Assembly: GCA_011176685.1 (NCBI GenBank)
Contig: DUED01000015.1
Span: forward strand, 1-51,852
Direction of reading: 5' to 3'
Length of the DNA stretch: 51,852 nt
From: Anaerolineae bacterium
Lineage (GTDB): Bacteria > Chloroflexota > Anaerolineae > Anaerolineales > Anaerolineaceae
Each line of letters opens with the position of its first letter. The first letter of the stretch is position 1. Both the position numbers and the translations under genes were made by a program. Positions 28,270 through 37,457 of the stretch are shown here, one piece after another. The notes under the pieces were generated by a model, which had not been told where the DNA came from, searched no databases, and was given only the letters and a program-made list of their open reading frames with translations.

Positions 28270-29451
28270 ATGAAAAAAAGATTGCTTGCAGCGACTTGTA
28301 TAACTGCTTGTTTACTATTTTGGGTGTACCAGACCGTTGCTGCGCAGGAAAATGGTGACCCAGATTTGCCCACTTATGAGGAGACTGATGAGGGTTTGCC
28401 ACTCTGTTTGCCGGGAATTTACCTTGTAGCACCTGCAGACTGCCTGCCGCTGGGTCCATCATTACTATTAACTAATCTAGCCAGGAAGGGGCTAACATTA
28501 CCTTTAAAACCCTTACCGGTGGTCAAACCTGATGCAAGCCTGGTGGAGCTTGAGCAGAAATATGCCAAGCTCAATCTGCAACCAGGCGTACAGGCTGCTT
28601 TTTACCCCAATCTGGAAGCTGCTGTAGCTGGAATTGGCGCTTTCCGCTGGCTGCCACCCGGCGAGCTTTTATTCATTGTATATAAACAACAGGCAGATGT
28701 GAACGGTGGACATTATGTACAGGTTGAGGCCGGTGAGTGGGTGCGAGCTTCCCCCACAAAATTTTCAAATTTCCAGGGATTGACGTTTTCAAATGAACAG
28801 CTTAATAATTTTGGCTGGATTATCGAATCTTACTACCCGCGCCGTGAACCAGATCATCAGGCAGAAACAATCAAAGAAACCCTGGAAAGAGAAACTGTTG
28901 TGCAAGTTTACGACAAAATTGAAACCAACAACACCACCTGGTACATGATCGGACTGGGAAAATGGGTGGAGCAGCGTTATATTAGTGTTGTGGAAGTGCG
29001 AAGCGAAGCGCCTGAGGGGGTGGATAATAATCGCTGGATTGAGATTAACCTTTTCCAACAAACTATTTGTGTTTATGATCAGGGGCAACTTGTGTTTGCA
29101 ACCTTGGGCGCTACAGGGGTGGAACCTTATTATACACAGCCCGGTTTATTTAAAATATACGAGAAACTAGAACTGGAAACCATGACCGGCTCTTTTGAGG
29201 TGGGGAAAGTGGATTACTATTTCTTGGAAAATGTGCCCTGGACAATGTACTTTGATCAGAGTCGTGCATTACATGGAGCATACTGGCGAGCGTTATTCGG
29301 CTATCCACAATCGCATGGCTGTGTAAATCTGTCAGTGGGTGATTCTCACTGGTTATTTGATTGGGCTAATGTGGGAGACTGGGTTTATGTGTGGGACCCG
29401 AGCGGTCGAACCCCTACAGACTCTGCTTTCTACGGAGCTGGAGGAGCATAA
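28270..29451 (+). CDS. Secreted L,D-transpeptidase (YkuD family)
   Basis: This is a 393-residue exported protein. Residues 1-25 form a signal peptide (MKKRLLAATCITACLLFWV). A region of unknown fold (about 90-200) and an SH3-like strand set (about 205-240) lead to a YkuD catalytic domain (about 255-375) with HGAYWRALFGYPQSHGCVNLS. The His and Cys (about 350) of SHGC form the active site. The family makes 3-3 cross-links in peptidoglycan or attaches proteins to it; a muramidase-like or structural role is also possible in lineages with thin walls. The gene is transcribed away from the epimerase operon. A GGA ribosome-binding element sits upstream of the ATG. Confidence 0.88.
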   Translation: MKKRLLAATCITACLLFWVYQTVAAQENGDPDLPTYEETDEGLPLCLPGIYLVAPADCLPLGPSLLLTNLARKGLTLPLKPLPVVKPDASLVELEQKYAKLNLQPGVQAAFYPNLEAAVAGIGAFRWLPPGELLFIVYKQQADVNGGHYVQVEAGEWVRASPTKFSNFQGLTFSNEQLNNFGWIIESYYPRREPDHQAETIKETLERETVVQVYDKIETNNTTWYMIGLGKWVEQRYISVVEVRSEAPEGVDNNRWIEINLFQQTICVYDQGQLVFATLGATGVEPYYTQPGLFKIYEKLELETMTGSFEVGKVDYYFLENVPWTMYFDQSRALHGAYWRALFGYPQSHGCVNLSVGDSHWLFDWANVGDWVYVWDPSGRTPTDSAFYGAGGA

Positions 29452-29468
29452 GACAGGAACTTCAAATC

Positions 29469-29498
29469 AAAAAGGCGAGAATTATTATTACCTTTTTT
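29469..29498. terminator. Possible bidirectional terminator
   Basis: Arms AAAAAGG (29469-29475) and CCTTTTT (29491-29497) flank a 15-base loop, with T-runs on both strands. It lies between the convergent L,D-transpeptidase and LLM oxidoreductase genes. The arms are mostly A/T, so the hairpin is weak. Confidence 0.35.
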
Positions 29499-29584
29499 CT
29501 TAACTTGTATTTTCAGAACGATGAATTTATTTTAGTTGTATCCAACATATCAAAGGAAAATTTTTTCCCCTCGCGTATCCAAGA

Positions 29585-30448
29585 TTATACAGAAAGCTGG
29601 ACTTCTTGCGAGAATTTCCGCATCATGCGCACACAATTCTTTACACTTTCCCCCTCGAAGTGGACTATGCCATAAGATAAACCGGATTGTTGGTATGCAT
29701 GCAATTGATGAACAAGCTTGGTTGCATTACCGTACAAGGGTCGCTGATCACTCGGTAACTTATGGAAGTTTACACGAAAGCGCATGGCAATAGTAATGTT
29801 TCTCACCGCGTCAAGCTCACGCATATGTTGGATTTCCTGCACAAATTGTGATAACGGTCTGCTATTCGGGTGCCACCCATCACCTAATCTCACTGCACGT
29901 TGAATCGCTATAGGTGAATCTCCCGCAATCCAAATAGGCGGCCCATTTTTTTGATAGGTTAATGGAGAAACAGAAACATTTTCAAAAGTATAGTGCTTCC
30001 CATGGAAGCTAATCGCACTCTCACCTTTCCAAAACAAGCGCAGGACCTGAATTGCCTCATCCATGCGCTTTCCGCGATTGTGAAAATCATACCCCAAGTT
30101 TTGATACTCACACATTGACCAACCTACACCAACTGAGAGCATGACGCGACCGTTCGATAATGCATCAAGCGTGGCGATCTTCTTCGCTATTTCAAGTGGA
30201 TTTCTTTGCGGCAATACTAAAGTAGAGATACCTAGCCTGATGCGCTTACAATTTCCTGCAAGGAATGCCATTGTGGTCGTGGACTCGTACAGGTTTGCGA
30301 AACGTCCCACTTGTACTTCTGGCAGTGCGATATGGTCAGTCAACCAAACGGAATGAAAACCAAGCTCTTCAGCTGCCTGCATGGTTGCTAATATATTCTC
30401 CCGCGAAGCACCTTTACCATAATTAGGAATAACAACTCCAAATTTCAT
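29585..30448 (-). CDS. LLM class oxidoreductase, probably F420-dependent
   Basis: This 287-residue protein has a luciferase-like TIM barrel. It begins MKFGVVIPNYGKGASRENIL, has LGFHSVWLTDHIALP (about 31-45), LGISTLVLPQRNPLEIAKKIATLD (about 72-95), RVMLSVGVGW and GPPIWIAGDSPIAIQRA. These are typical of the F420-dependent LLM group rather than of FMN-dependent bacterial luciferase, but cofactor choice is inferred from overall pattern. The substrate is unknown. It appears monocistronic, converging on the L,D-transpeptidase gene and separated from carboxypeptidase Taq by a terminator. Confidence 0.82.
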   Translation of the reverse strand: MKFGVVIPNYGKGASRENILATMQAAEELGFHSVWLTDHIALPEVQVGRFANLYESTTTMAFLAGNCKRIRLGISTLVLPQRNPLEIAKKIATLDALSNGRVMLSVGVGWSMCEYQNLGYDFHNRGKRMDEAIQVLRLFWKGESAISFHGKHYTFENVSVSPLTYQKNGPPIWIAGDSPIAIQRAVRLGDGWHPNSRPLSQFVQEIQHMRELDAVRNITIAMRFRVNFHKLPSDQRPLYGNATKLVHQLHAYQQSGLSYGIVHFEGESVKNCVRMMRKFSQEVQLSV

Positions 30449-30464
30449 GTTATATATATTATAT

Positions 30465-30504
30465 GAATAAAAAATCCCACCTTCATTGGGGAAATTGGGA
30501 TTTT
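30465..30504 (-). terminator. Rho-independent terminator of the carboxypeptidase Taq gene
   Basis: On the minus strand arms AAAATCCCA and TGGGATTTT enclose a 16-base loop and are followed by a T-run. The hairpin begins about 25 bases after the carboxypeptidase stop. Confidence 0.75.
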
Positions 30505-30528
30505 CCTGATAATTTATTTTTTTTAGAA

Positions 30529-32031
30529 TTACAGGTTATAGATAGCGCCAAATTTATTTTTCAAGTAGCGGATATATGCACTCGAATTGATCTTTGAACC
30601 GGTTACTTTTTCTACCAGCTCCTGCGGTTCAAATTTAGCCCCGTGACGATGAACATGCTCACGCAACCAGGCGAGGATTTCCTTAAAGTTACCCTGTTCA
30701 ATTTGTTTCTCAACCTCCGGATTATCATTCTGCATAACTTCCCAGAGTTGGGCTGAAATCAGATTGCCTATTGCGTAAGTTGGGAAATAGCCAAACATCC
30801 CAGCAGACCAATGTACATCTTGCAAGACGCCTTTCGCATCATTGGGGGGTACAATGCCGAGATAATCTTTCATCTTGGTGTTCCAGGCATCAGGTAGCTC
30901 TGTGGGTGTGATACTGCCCTCCATTAAAGCAATCTCCAGCTCAAGGCGCAGCATGATATGTAAGTTATAAGTTGCTTCATCCGCCTCTACACGAATAAGG
31001 GAGGGCTCAACTTTATTAATCCCTTTGTAGAATGTATCCAGGTCTACATTTCCAAGCTGAGAGGGGAAGATCTCTTGCAGCCGTGAGTAGAACTTTTTCC
31101 AGAAAGGATAGGAGCGCCCAATGAGGTTCTCCCACATGCGTGAATGTGACTCATGCACTGCCATGGAAGCTCCATCTGCTAAGGGTGTTCGGTTTAATGC
31201 CTGATCAATTCCTTGTTCATAAAGAGCATGGCCGCATTCATGCAGTGTTCCAAAAAGGGCTGTATTCAGAAATTTCGGGTGCAAACGGGTAGTAATACGT
31301 ACATCGTTCAGACCAAAGCTGGTTGTAAAGGGATGTGCTGAAAGGTCCTGGCGTCCACGGTTCCAATCATAGCCATAATCTGTAATGATTTCTTTGCCAA
31401 ATTTGAGCTGACCCTCTTTTGGATAGTTAAGATAGAGGAAACTGTTATCCACTTGGGGTTGTTGGCTGATGGTTTTAATAAGCTCAACTTGTTTAGGCCG
31501 CAGTTCGTTGAAGATTGCCTGCACTTCTGCTGTTTTCATGCCTGGCTCAAAATCGTCTAATAGTGGGTCATAGACATGGTCATAGGGTTTAAAGAAGTCA
31601 GCATACTGGCGACGCAATGCGACCAGCTTCTCCAGATGGGGTTGGAAACTATTAAAATCGCTCTTGGGTTTAGCTTTCTCCCAAACACTGGTTGCCAGAG
31701 TTTTTTCTTTGGCAAACTCACCTACCCACTCTGTGGGCACTTTCGTACTTTTATTGTAATTGCGCTTGGCAACTTTGATTAAACGGGCATCATACGAGTC
31801 GGGATCAAGTTGTTTTACATATTTACTTAGGTCCTCCAGCAGCTTACCAAGCTCCTCTTTAGTAGCTTTCTGATGTACCAGTTTTTCTATTGTAGCAAGC
31901 TGGGTTCCTCGGTCCTGTGCACTGCCAGGCGGCATATTGACCCTTTGGTCCCAGTCCAGCAACGCGCTGGCATGACTAAGATCGGCAATCTCATGCAGGA
32001 TTTCTTTTAATCGCTCAATTTTTTCTTCCAT
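30529..32031 (-). CDS. Carboxypeptidase Taq (M32 metallopeptidase)
   Basis: This cytoplasmic zinc carboxypeptidase of family M32 has 500 residues, the usual length. The zinc motif is HECGHALYEQGI (about 263-274; the common form is HEFGH). About 28 residues later comes HESHSRMWENLIGRS, which carries the third zinc ligand Glu and the family signature HESxSRxxEN. The DWDQRVNMPPGSAQDRG N-terminal segment and YNLHIMLRLELE are also family-typical. It releases C-terminal residues from peptides with broad specificity. It appears to be a single-gene unit with its own terminator. Confidence 0.93.
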   Translation of the reverse strand: MEEKIERLKEILHEIADLSHASALLDWDQRVNMPPGSAQDRGTQLATIEKLVHQKATKEELGKLLEDLSKYVKQLDPDSYDARLIKVAKRNYNKSTKVPTEWVGEFAKEKTLATSVWEKAKPKSDFNSFQPHLEKLVALRRQYADFFKPYDHVYDPLLDDFEPGMKTAEVQAIFNELRPKQVELIKTISQQPQVDNSFLYLNYPKEGQLKFGKEIITDYGYDWNRGRQDLSAHPFTTSFGLNDVRITTRLHPKFLNTALFGTLHECGHALYEQGIDQALNRTPLADGASMAVHESHSRMWENLIGRSYPFWKKFYSRLQEIFPSQLGNVDLDTFYKGINKVEPSLIRVEADEATYNLHIMLRLELEIALMEGSITPTELPDAWNTKMKDYLGIVPPNDAKGVLQDVHWSAGMFGYFPTYAIGNLISAQLWEVMQNDNPEVEKQIEQGNFKEILAWLREHVHRHGAKFEPQELVEKVTGSKINSSAYIRYLKNKFGAIYNL

Positions 32032-32065
32032 TTAATTTTTTTTATTCTTTACAATTAATTCATGC

Positions 32066-33007
32066 CTACGTCACTCTCCAGCGGAGTGGATTACCTTTTA
32101 GAGCTGCAAGAACTTCTGTGGCAATATCTACTGCAGCCCGCTGTTGGTCTTCGATGGTCTGGCCTCCAATATGCGGTGTGGCGATAACTTTCGGATGTTT
32201 GAGTAATTCTGTCACACCCGGGGGCTCCTTTGCAAACACATCCAAAGCTGCCCCTGCGACCTTACCTGATTGTAATGCCGCCAATAAAGCCTCTTCATCT
32301 ACAATGCCGCCTCTTGCCGCGATAACGATGCGTACACCGGTCTTCATTTTTTCAAAGGCATCCGCATCCAACATATTGTGGGTCTCATTGGTTAAGGGCA
32401 TATGGATGGAAATGAAGTCCGCAACTTCCAGCAGTCTATCAAATGAAACAGGTTCACCACCTCGATCTTTTATCTCTTCATCCATCAAATAACGATCATG
32501 CCCCAATACTCGCATCCTAAACGCGTTGGCTAATTTTCCTACCATCGAACCAATACGACCATAACCGACCACACCCAGGGTCTTACCGGCAAGTTCAATA
32601 CCTTGTATTTCTTTCTTGAGCCAGGTGCCACTTTTCATACCCGCGTCAGCGCGCGTCACTTCTCGTGCCAGGGCTAGCATGAGTGCCAAAGTATGCTCTG
32701 CGACTGCCAGGGTAGTGGCAGTCGGGGCGTTGACAACTATCACACTGCATTGTTTGGCTTTTTTGAGGTCGATATTATCGGCACCGACCCCACAGCGCCC
32801 TACCACTCTTAACTTTTTCGCTGCGGCGAATACATCGTTGTTTACTTTAGTTCGCCCACGCACGATCATAGCGTCGTAATCCGCAGCTATTTCAATCAGT
32901 TCTTCTGCTGAAATACCTTTGCGATCATCAAATTTGGCTTGCTGATCAAGAATTTCTTTTCCCTTCTTGGCCAGCCCATCTGTAAGTAAAATTTTCCACT
33001 CAGACAT
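32066..33007 (-). CDS. serA: D-3-phosphoglycerate dehydrogenase-like 2-hydroxyacid dehydrogenase
   Basis: This 313-residue D-isomer-specific 2-hydroxyacid dehydrogenase contains GRCGVGADNIDL (about 71-82), the NAD motif GVVGYGRIGSMVG (about 145-157), and the catalytic triad positions AARGGIVDEEAL (Arg), DVFAKEPP (Glu) and ATPHIGGQT (His). This matches SerA, the first step of serine synthesis, but without the C-terminal ACT domain, so allosteric serine feedback through that domain is absent. A related hydroxyacid dehydrogenase is possible. A strong ribosome-binding site, GGAGAGG, lies 5 bases upstream of the ATG. A class V aminotransferase gene that could act in the same pathway lies about 7 kb away at 40147. 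Confidence 0.82.
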   Translation of the reverse strand: MSEWKILLTDGLAKKGKEILDQQAKFDDRKGISAEELIEIAADYDAMIVRGRTKVNNDVFAAAKKLRVVGRCGVGADNIDLKKAKQCSVIVVNAPTATTLAVAEHTLALMLALAREVTRADAGMKSGTWLKKEIQGIELAGKTLGVVGYGRIGSMVGKLANAFRMRVLGHDRYLMDEEIKDRGGEPVSFDRLLEVADFISIHMPLTNETHNMLDADAFEKMKTGVRIVIAARGGIVDEEALLAALQSGKVAGAALDVFAKEPPGVTELLKHPKVIATPHIGGQTIEDQQRAAVDIATEVLAALKGNPLRWRVT

Positions 33008-33234
33008 ATATCCTCTCCTTAAAAAAATAATAAAAAGATTGTAACTTAAATATCCCTCTTATGTTCAATGTCCATTTACGTGTTTTCCGCTATACAGACA
33101 TAATTTTCCGTATCAAACTCACATGCTGTTTGCGATATTTTTAGGGTGGTTTTCTTCTCAGCGCGCACTATGATTTTTATATTTGTTCCCTTTGTAAATT
33201 AGAATATTTATGATAAATAACTTACCCAAATAAT

Positions 33235-33264
33235 TATAAAAAACAGCGGAAGTAACCGCTGTTT
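33235..33264 (-). terminator. Rho-independent terminator of the efflux operon
   Basis: A perfect 9-bp hairpin (AAACAGCGG, 6-base loop, CCGCTGTTT) begins 25 bases after the permease stop. It is followed on the minus strand by TTTTTT (stem plus tract). Confidence 0.9.
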
Positions 33265-33288
33265 CAGTAAAAAAATATTTATTTAGAA

Positions 33289-34515
33289 TTATTCATAACG
33301 CAATGCTTCTACAGGTTCCAAATTAGCAGCTCGGTTGGCTGGATATAAACCAAAAAATAAACCTACCAAGGTGGAAAAAATTGTGGCTAATAAGACTGCA
33401 TTCAAACTAATAGTCGGGTAAAAAGGTGTACCGCTGGCAGCCGCTATACGTCCTACAATGGCAGAGATGATCCACCCCAGAATGATGCCAGCTATGCCGC
33501 CCATCAAACTTAATAAGGACGATTCGGCTAAAAACTGAACCATGATGTCGATTTTCCGTGCGCCAACTGCTTTACGCAGACCGATTTCCTTTGTGCGCTC
33601 GGTGACTGATACCAACATGATGTTCATGATGCCAATACCACCTACAAGCAGGGAAATAGCAGCAATTCCGCCCAGGAAAATCGTGAGAACGTTTGTTATG
33701 GTACTCGCCAAAGAAAGGAAATCCTGTTGGGAAAAAATGGAAAAGTCATCTGCTCCTAAATCTGTATGGTGGCGAGTGCGCAGTATTTGCGCAATTTCTT
33801 CATTTGCCTGTAGGACTGCATCTGAACTGATAGCCTGCGCGAATATTATATCCACCTGGTCGCGCTCACGGTTCAAGAGCCGCACTTTAGCTGTGGTCAT
33901 AGGAACCAGAACCACATTATCTTGACTGCCAAACTGCCCGCCGCCTTTTTCTCCCAATACGCCAATAATTCTGAAGGGTTGGCCGTCAATCCGGATAGCT
34001 TCTCCAATAATATAATCGCGCCGACCGAATAATTTATCGGCAACTTCCGTGCCAATCAATGCCACAGAAGCACGACCGTTGACATTTTCATCACTGATAA
34101 ATTCGCCTTCAACAAGCTGATAATTACGCACTGGCTGGTATTCAGGGGTTACTCCGAAGATATTAGTGTTGGTGGTTTCTCCTCCATAACTGACTTGTGC
34201 ACTGCCATTAACAGCCGGCGCAACCTGTTCTATATGTGGTGCCTGGAATACATCATCAATCGCAGCAGCATCTGCCATCGTTAGTGGTTTAATATTACGT
34301 ACTTCTTCCTGCATGTTGCCCTCGAATACGAATAGCAGATTGGTACCAATTCCGCTGATGGAACCAAGAATCGTGTCTTGAGCGCCTGCTCCAACAGCCA
34401 GCATGGCAATCACTGATGCCACACCGATGACAATACCCAAAATGGTTAATCCTGCACGCATCTTGTTAGCATTCAAACTCTCCAACGCTTCTTTTATGGT
34501 CTGTAAAATGTTCAT
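33289..34515 (-). CDS. MacB-like ABC transporter permease
   Basis: This is a 408-residue FtsX/MacB-type permease. One N-terminal helix (about 20-42: MRAGLTILGIVIGVASVIAML) precedes a large extracytoplasmic MacB periplasmic-core domain (about 45-250). Three C-terminal helices follow (about 280-400) with SVTERTKEIGLRKAVGA and the closing PVEALRYE that are typical of the family. Unlike Proteobacterial MacB, the ATPase is a separate gene (next upstream, 4-base overlap). A strong ribosome-binding site GGGAGGAG lies before the ATG. It should work with the HlyD-like adaptor and the ATPase in efflux of a drug, peptide or lipid, or in transmission of mechanical force. Confidence 0.9.
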   Translation of the reverse strand: MNILQTIKEALESLNANKMRAGLTILGIVIGVASVIAMLAVGAGAQDTILGSISGIGTNLLFVFEGNMQEEVRNIKPLTMADAAAIDDVFQAPHIEQVAPAVNGSAQVSYGGETTNTNIFGVTPEYQPVRNYQLVEGEFISDENVNGRASVALIGTEVADKLFGRRDYIIGEAIRIDGQPFRIIGVLGEKGGGQFGSQDNVVLVPMTTAKVRLLNRERDQVDIIFAQAISSDAVLQANEEIAQILRTRHHTDLGADDFSIFSQQDFLSLASTITNVLTIFLGGIAAISLLVGGIGIMNIMLVSVTERTKEIGLRKAVGARKIDIMVQFLAESSLLSLMGGIAGIILGWIISAIVGRIAAASGTPFYPTISLNAVLLATIFSTLVGLFFGLYPANRAANLEPVEALRYE

Positions 34516-35192
34516 TTCTCCTCCCTTACCAATCCGTCGAATAGATGAACAATACGCTCTGCTTGAGACGCAACTTCTTGATCATGTGTGATAATGATCA
34601 AGGTCGTCCCATATTTCTTATTTAGCTTCAAAAGCAATTTCATAATTTCATTGCCGGATTTTGAATCCAAGTTGCCAGTTGGCTCATCCGCCATGATAAT
34701 GGCAGGATTGTTCACTAGAGCTCTAGCCATTGCTACTCGCTGCTGCTCTCCTCCAGAAAGCTCTGCTGGTTTATGATAAATACGGTCAGCGAGCCCCACG
34801 GATTCAAGCGCTTTTTTTGCGTTTTTAACTCTTCCATTCACTTTACCGGCATACCGCAATGGTAGTTCAACATTAACTAAAGCAGAGGAACGTGGCAGCA
34901 AATTGTAATTTTGAAAGACAAAGCCCACTTTACGGTTGCGAATCATTGCTAGCTGTTCATCCGTCAAATCCGAAACCAGCTCACTATCCAGGAAATATTC
35001 CCCTGCGGTTGGCCTATCCAGGCATCCGATGATGTTCATTAGTGTGGATTTGCCAGATCCTGAAGGACCCATGATGGCAACTACTTCACCGCGCTTAATA
35101 TTAAAAGAAACGCCTCTTAAAGCTTGTACTCGCACTTCACCCATTTGATAGATTTTTATAATATCTTTTACTTGAATTACCCAGTCTTTCAT
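34512..35192 (-). CDS. ABC transporter ATP-binding protein (MacB/LolD type)
   Basis: This 226-residue ATPase has Walker [10 protein letters not shown] (about 42-50), a Q-loop [10 protein letters not shown], the signature [15 protein letters not shown], Walker [17 protein letters not shown] and an H-loop IIITHD. The GNLDS after Walker B is characteristic of the LolD/MacB/FtsE branch. It overlaps the permease start by 4 bases and lies 3 bases after the adaptor gene, so the three form one transport unit. The exported substrate is not known. Confidence 0.95.
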   Translation of the reverse strand: MKDWVIQVKDIIKIYQMGEVRVQALRGVSFNIKRGEVVAIMGPSGSGKSTLMNIIGCLDRPTAGEYFLDSELVSDLTDEQLAMIRNRKVGFVFQNYNLLPRSSALVNVELPLRYAGKVNGRVKNAKKALESVGLADRIYHKPAELSGGEQQRVAMARALVNNPAIIMADEPTGNLDSKSGNEIMKLLLKLNKKYGTTLIIITHDQEVASQAERIVHLFDGLVREEK

Positions 35193-35195
35193 CAG

Positions 35196-36623
35196 TTACC
35201 TCATAAAGGGCGGTCTGCCACCATTCTGTTCAAATTCAAAAGGCGGGTTGAGGACAATTAAATCCCCTATATGCAGGTCACCTGCGATTATTTCTGTGTC
35301 TACATCTGAGGAAGCGCCTATCTGCACCTCAACAGCTGTGGCTTCCCCATCACGCATAATGTAAATGACCCGTTTCCCATTGTCTAAGCGTACCGCGCGG
35401 TTGGGAACAGTGATCACGTTTTGAAGCTTACTCACGATAATATTGACGGCTGCTGTCATACCTGGCTTGACTTGCTGATCCTCATCTACCATTTCAACCT
35501 TTATAATGAAATTCACATCCCCCTGAGTGGTATTACCAACAGAAGCAACTTCAATAATCTTGCCATGATAAGTCTTTCCCAGAATGCCATCGAAGGTTAA
35601 TTCAGCCGCTTGATTGACCTGTACGCGATTGATATCCACTTCCGGCACTTCTACATCTATAATTAATTTTGAGAGGTCGTCCACGCGGAAACCAGGAGTA
35701 CCAGCTGAAACCTCATCCCCAACTTTTATTTGGGATTCCGTAATGTGCCCGCTGAAAGGTGCTTCTAAAGAAGCCAACGAGACTGTGGCTTTTGCTGCGT
35801 TTACCTTGGCTTCGGCAGCGCGGATATCGTCAGCATTGGGGCCATACCTGATGCGTTCCCACTCCCGTTGTGCATCTTCCAACTCAGCTTTAGCAATATC
35901 ATATTTGGCATAATCCTCTGCCACCTGCTGAACATATGCCTTGCCTAATATATAGTTGAGATTGCGCAACGCTTTATCTCTCTTAAGCTGTGCTTCATCA
36001 TTTGCTTCTTGTGCTGAAACTCGCTTTGCATCATCTTCGGCTAGATCGATTACAGTGGATAATGCTTCATCGAATTTTTTCAATTCTTCTTCGGCCTCAA
36101 TAAATTTTTGCCGAGCTTCTTCAATTCGCCCTTGACTCGCATTGTTGTAATTCCATTGATCACGATCATCTTCTGCAGTACGCAGGTTCTCTTCAGAATC
36201 AAGCAGGTTGAGGTATACCTGCTTTTGCTGTGTGTTTGAAGCTAATAAATCTTCCAATGCGCGTTGAGCAGATACCAGATCTGCCTGTGCAAGGATAATA
36301 GATTGAGGTAAGGAGGTTTCTTCAAGTTCGGCTAAAACCTGACCTTTTTCCACTGTGTCATTCAGATCAACGTAAATATCTACAACCCGGCCGCTAGTCT
36401 GCCAAATAAGGTTTGCAGACTGATTTGCTTGAACTGTTCCTGTAGCACCAACTATGGCAACAAGGTCACCGCGTTTGAGCTTTATAGTTTGGAATAGATC
36501 ATCTGCATTCCTGCTGTTGCTTCGCAATGCACTCAGGCCAACAACTGTCGCTATTATGGCAATGATGCCCATCACAATATACAGTGTCTTCTTTTCTATT
36601 TTGAATTTTTTATGTTCTGACAT
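35196..36623 (-). CDS. MacA/HlyD-like periplasmic adaptor protein
   Basis: This is a 475-residue membrane-fusion protein. An N-terminal signal-anchor helix (about 13-32) is followed by the first half of a lipoyl/barrel-sandwich domain (GATGTVQANQSANLIWQTSG), a long alpha-helical hairpin or coiled coil rich in Glu, Lys and Ala (about 100-290), the second barrel-sandwich half (LEAPFSGHITESQIKVGDEV) and beta-barrel domains ending with PPFEFEQNGGRPP. It would bridge the permease to the outer layers of the envelope. The hairpin is longer than that of many MacA proteins. It lies 51 bases after the TetR gene and directly before the ATPase gene. Confidence 0.9.
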   Translation of the reverse strand: MSEHKKFKIEKKTLYIVMGIIAIIATVVGLSALRSNSRNADDLFQTIKLKRGDLVAIVGATGTVQANQSANLIWQTSGRVVDIYVDLNDTVEKGQVLAELEETSLPQSIILAQADLVSAQRALEDLLASNTQQKQVYLNLLDSEENLRTAEDDRDQWNYNNASQGRIEEARQKFIEAEEELKKFDEALSTVIDLAEDDAKRVSAQEANDEAQLKRDKALRNLNYILGKAYVQQVAEDYAKYDIAKAELEDAQREWERIRYGPNADDIRAAEAKVNAAKATVSLASLEAPFSGHITESQIKVGDEVSAGTPGFRVDDLSKLIIDVEVPEVDINRVQVNQAAELTFDGILGKTYHGKIIEVASVGNTTQGDVNFIIKVEMVDEDQQVKPGMTAAVNIIVSKLQNVITVPNRAVRLDNGKRVIYIMRDGEATAVEVQIGASSDVDTEIIAGDLHIGDLIVLNPPFEFEQNGGRPPFMR

Positions 36624-36674
36624 TATTTCAATTTCCTTTCTAAAAATAAATACGAGATTTATTAGGTTTTGTTT

Positions 36675-37301
36675 CTATGAAAATGATATTTTTTTTCTTG
36701 ACAAGTACTGCATGGCTGCGTCTAGTGACTCTTTCATAATCTGGTCACACATTTTTTTATCCGGTATTCGCCCCAAATGATGGAGGATGAGTGGCGCAGC
36801 AACAATAGATAGAATTGTTAATGCAGCTAAGAATGTATCGCGCTGGATAAATTCGCCCCTATCCATTCCAATTTGAATTAAATCTGCTAACCGCTGGATA
36901 TTTTTTTGAAACATGTTCTTGTGCTGAGTGAATATTTCCGGATGTTTTATTGACATCAACCATAGCAATTGAAAGCCTTTCGGCCGTAATTTTGCTTTTT
37001 CCAGATACAGTCGAAGTGCGTCAAGTAGGACCACATGAATTTTTTCCTGTTCGGCACGGAGCATGATCCCCGCAAATTGTTTATTCATATGCTCCTGCTG
37101 TTTTTCTATTAGGGCTTGAATAAGCGCATCGCGGTTGTTGAAATAAGTGTAGAAGACCATGTGCGAGACACCCACTCGCTCTGCAATTAGGCGAATACTG
37201 ATTTCTTCCGGGTCTACTTCCTCCAAAAGGGCGAATGCAGCATCAATGATACGGTTACGCATTTGCTCAACCTTTTGAATAGAATGTCTAGGTCTTGGCA
37301 T
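36675..37301 (-). CDS. TetR/AcrR-family transcriptional repressor
   Basis: This 208-residue regulator has an N-terminal helix-turn-helix domain (about 14-60: IIDAAFALLEEVD, then IRLIAERVGVSHMVFYTYFNNRDALI, the classical TetR recognition segment) and a helical ligand-binding domain. It is the first gene of the unit TetR-adaptor-ATPase-permease. The near-palindrome at 37322-37346 overlaps its own promoter, so it very probably represses itself and the efflux genes until a ligand binds. The ligand is unknown. Confidence 0.92.
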   Translation of the reverse strand: MPRPRHSIQKVEQMRNRIIDAAFALLEEVDPEEISIRLIAERVGVSHMVFYTYFNNRDALIQALIEKQQEHMNKQFAGIMLRAEQEKIHVVLLDALRLYLEKAKLRPKGFQLLWLMSIKHPEIFTQHKNMFQKNIQRLADLIQIGMDRGEFIQRDTFLAALTILSIVAAPLILHHLGRIPDKKMCDQIMKESLDAAMQYLSRKKISFS

Positions 37302-37321
37302 TTTATACTTATTATTAGTTA

Positions 37322-37346
37322 TACGGCGTATATTATATACACCGTA
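37322..37346. promoter_or_regulatory. TetR operator palindrome
   Basis: A 25-bp near-perfect palindrome has outer arms TACGG and CCGTA and inner arms GTATAT and ATATAC around a single central base. Only one symmetric position (C against A) fails to match. It lies 21-45 bases upstream of the TetR start and covers the -10 region of the promoter, as expected of a TetR operator. Confidence 0.85.
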
Positions 37347-37362
37347 ATATTTATTTTGTCAA
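37334..37362 (-). promoter_or_regulatory. Sigma-70-type promoter of the tetR-efflux operon
   Basis: On the minus strand a perfect -35 TTGACA (37357-37362) is followed after 17 bases by TATATA (37334-37339); TATAAT lies at 19-base spacing (37332-37337). The -10 is inside the operator palindrome, so repressor binding would block polymerase. Confidence 0.8.
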
Positions 37363-37457
37363 GATGTATTTATTAGAAGTTGACTAGAAAGTAGAAATCA
37401 TCAAGTATAAAGAGGTTAAAATCTCAAAGAAAAAATTACACAATTAATATCTAATTT

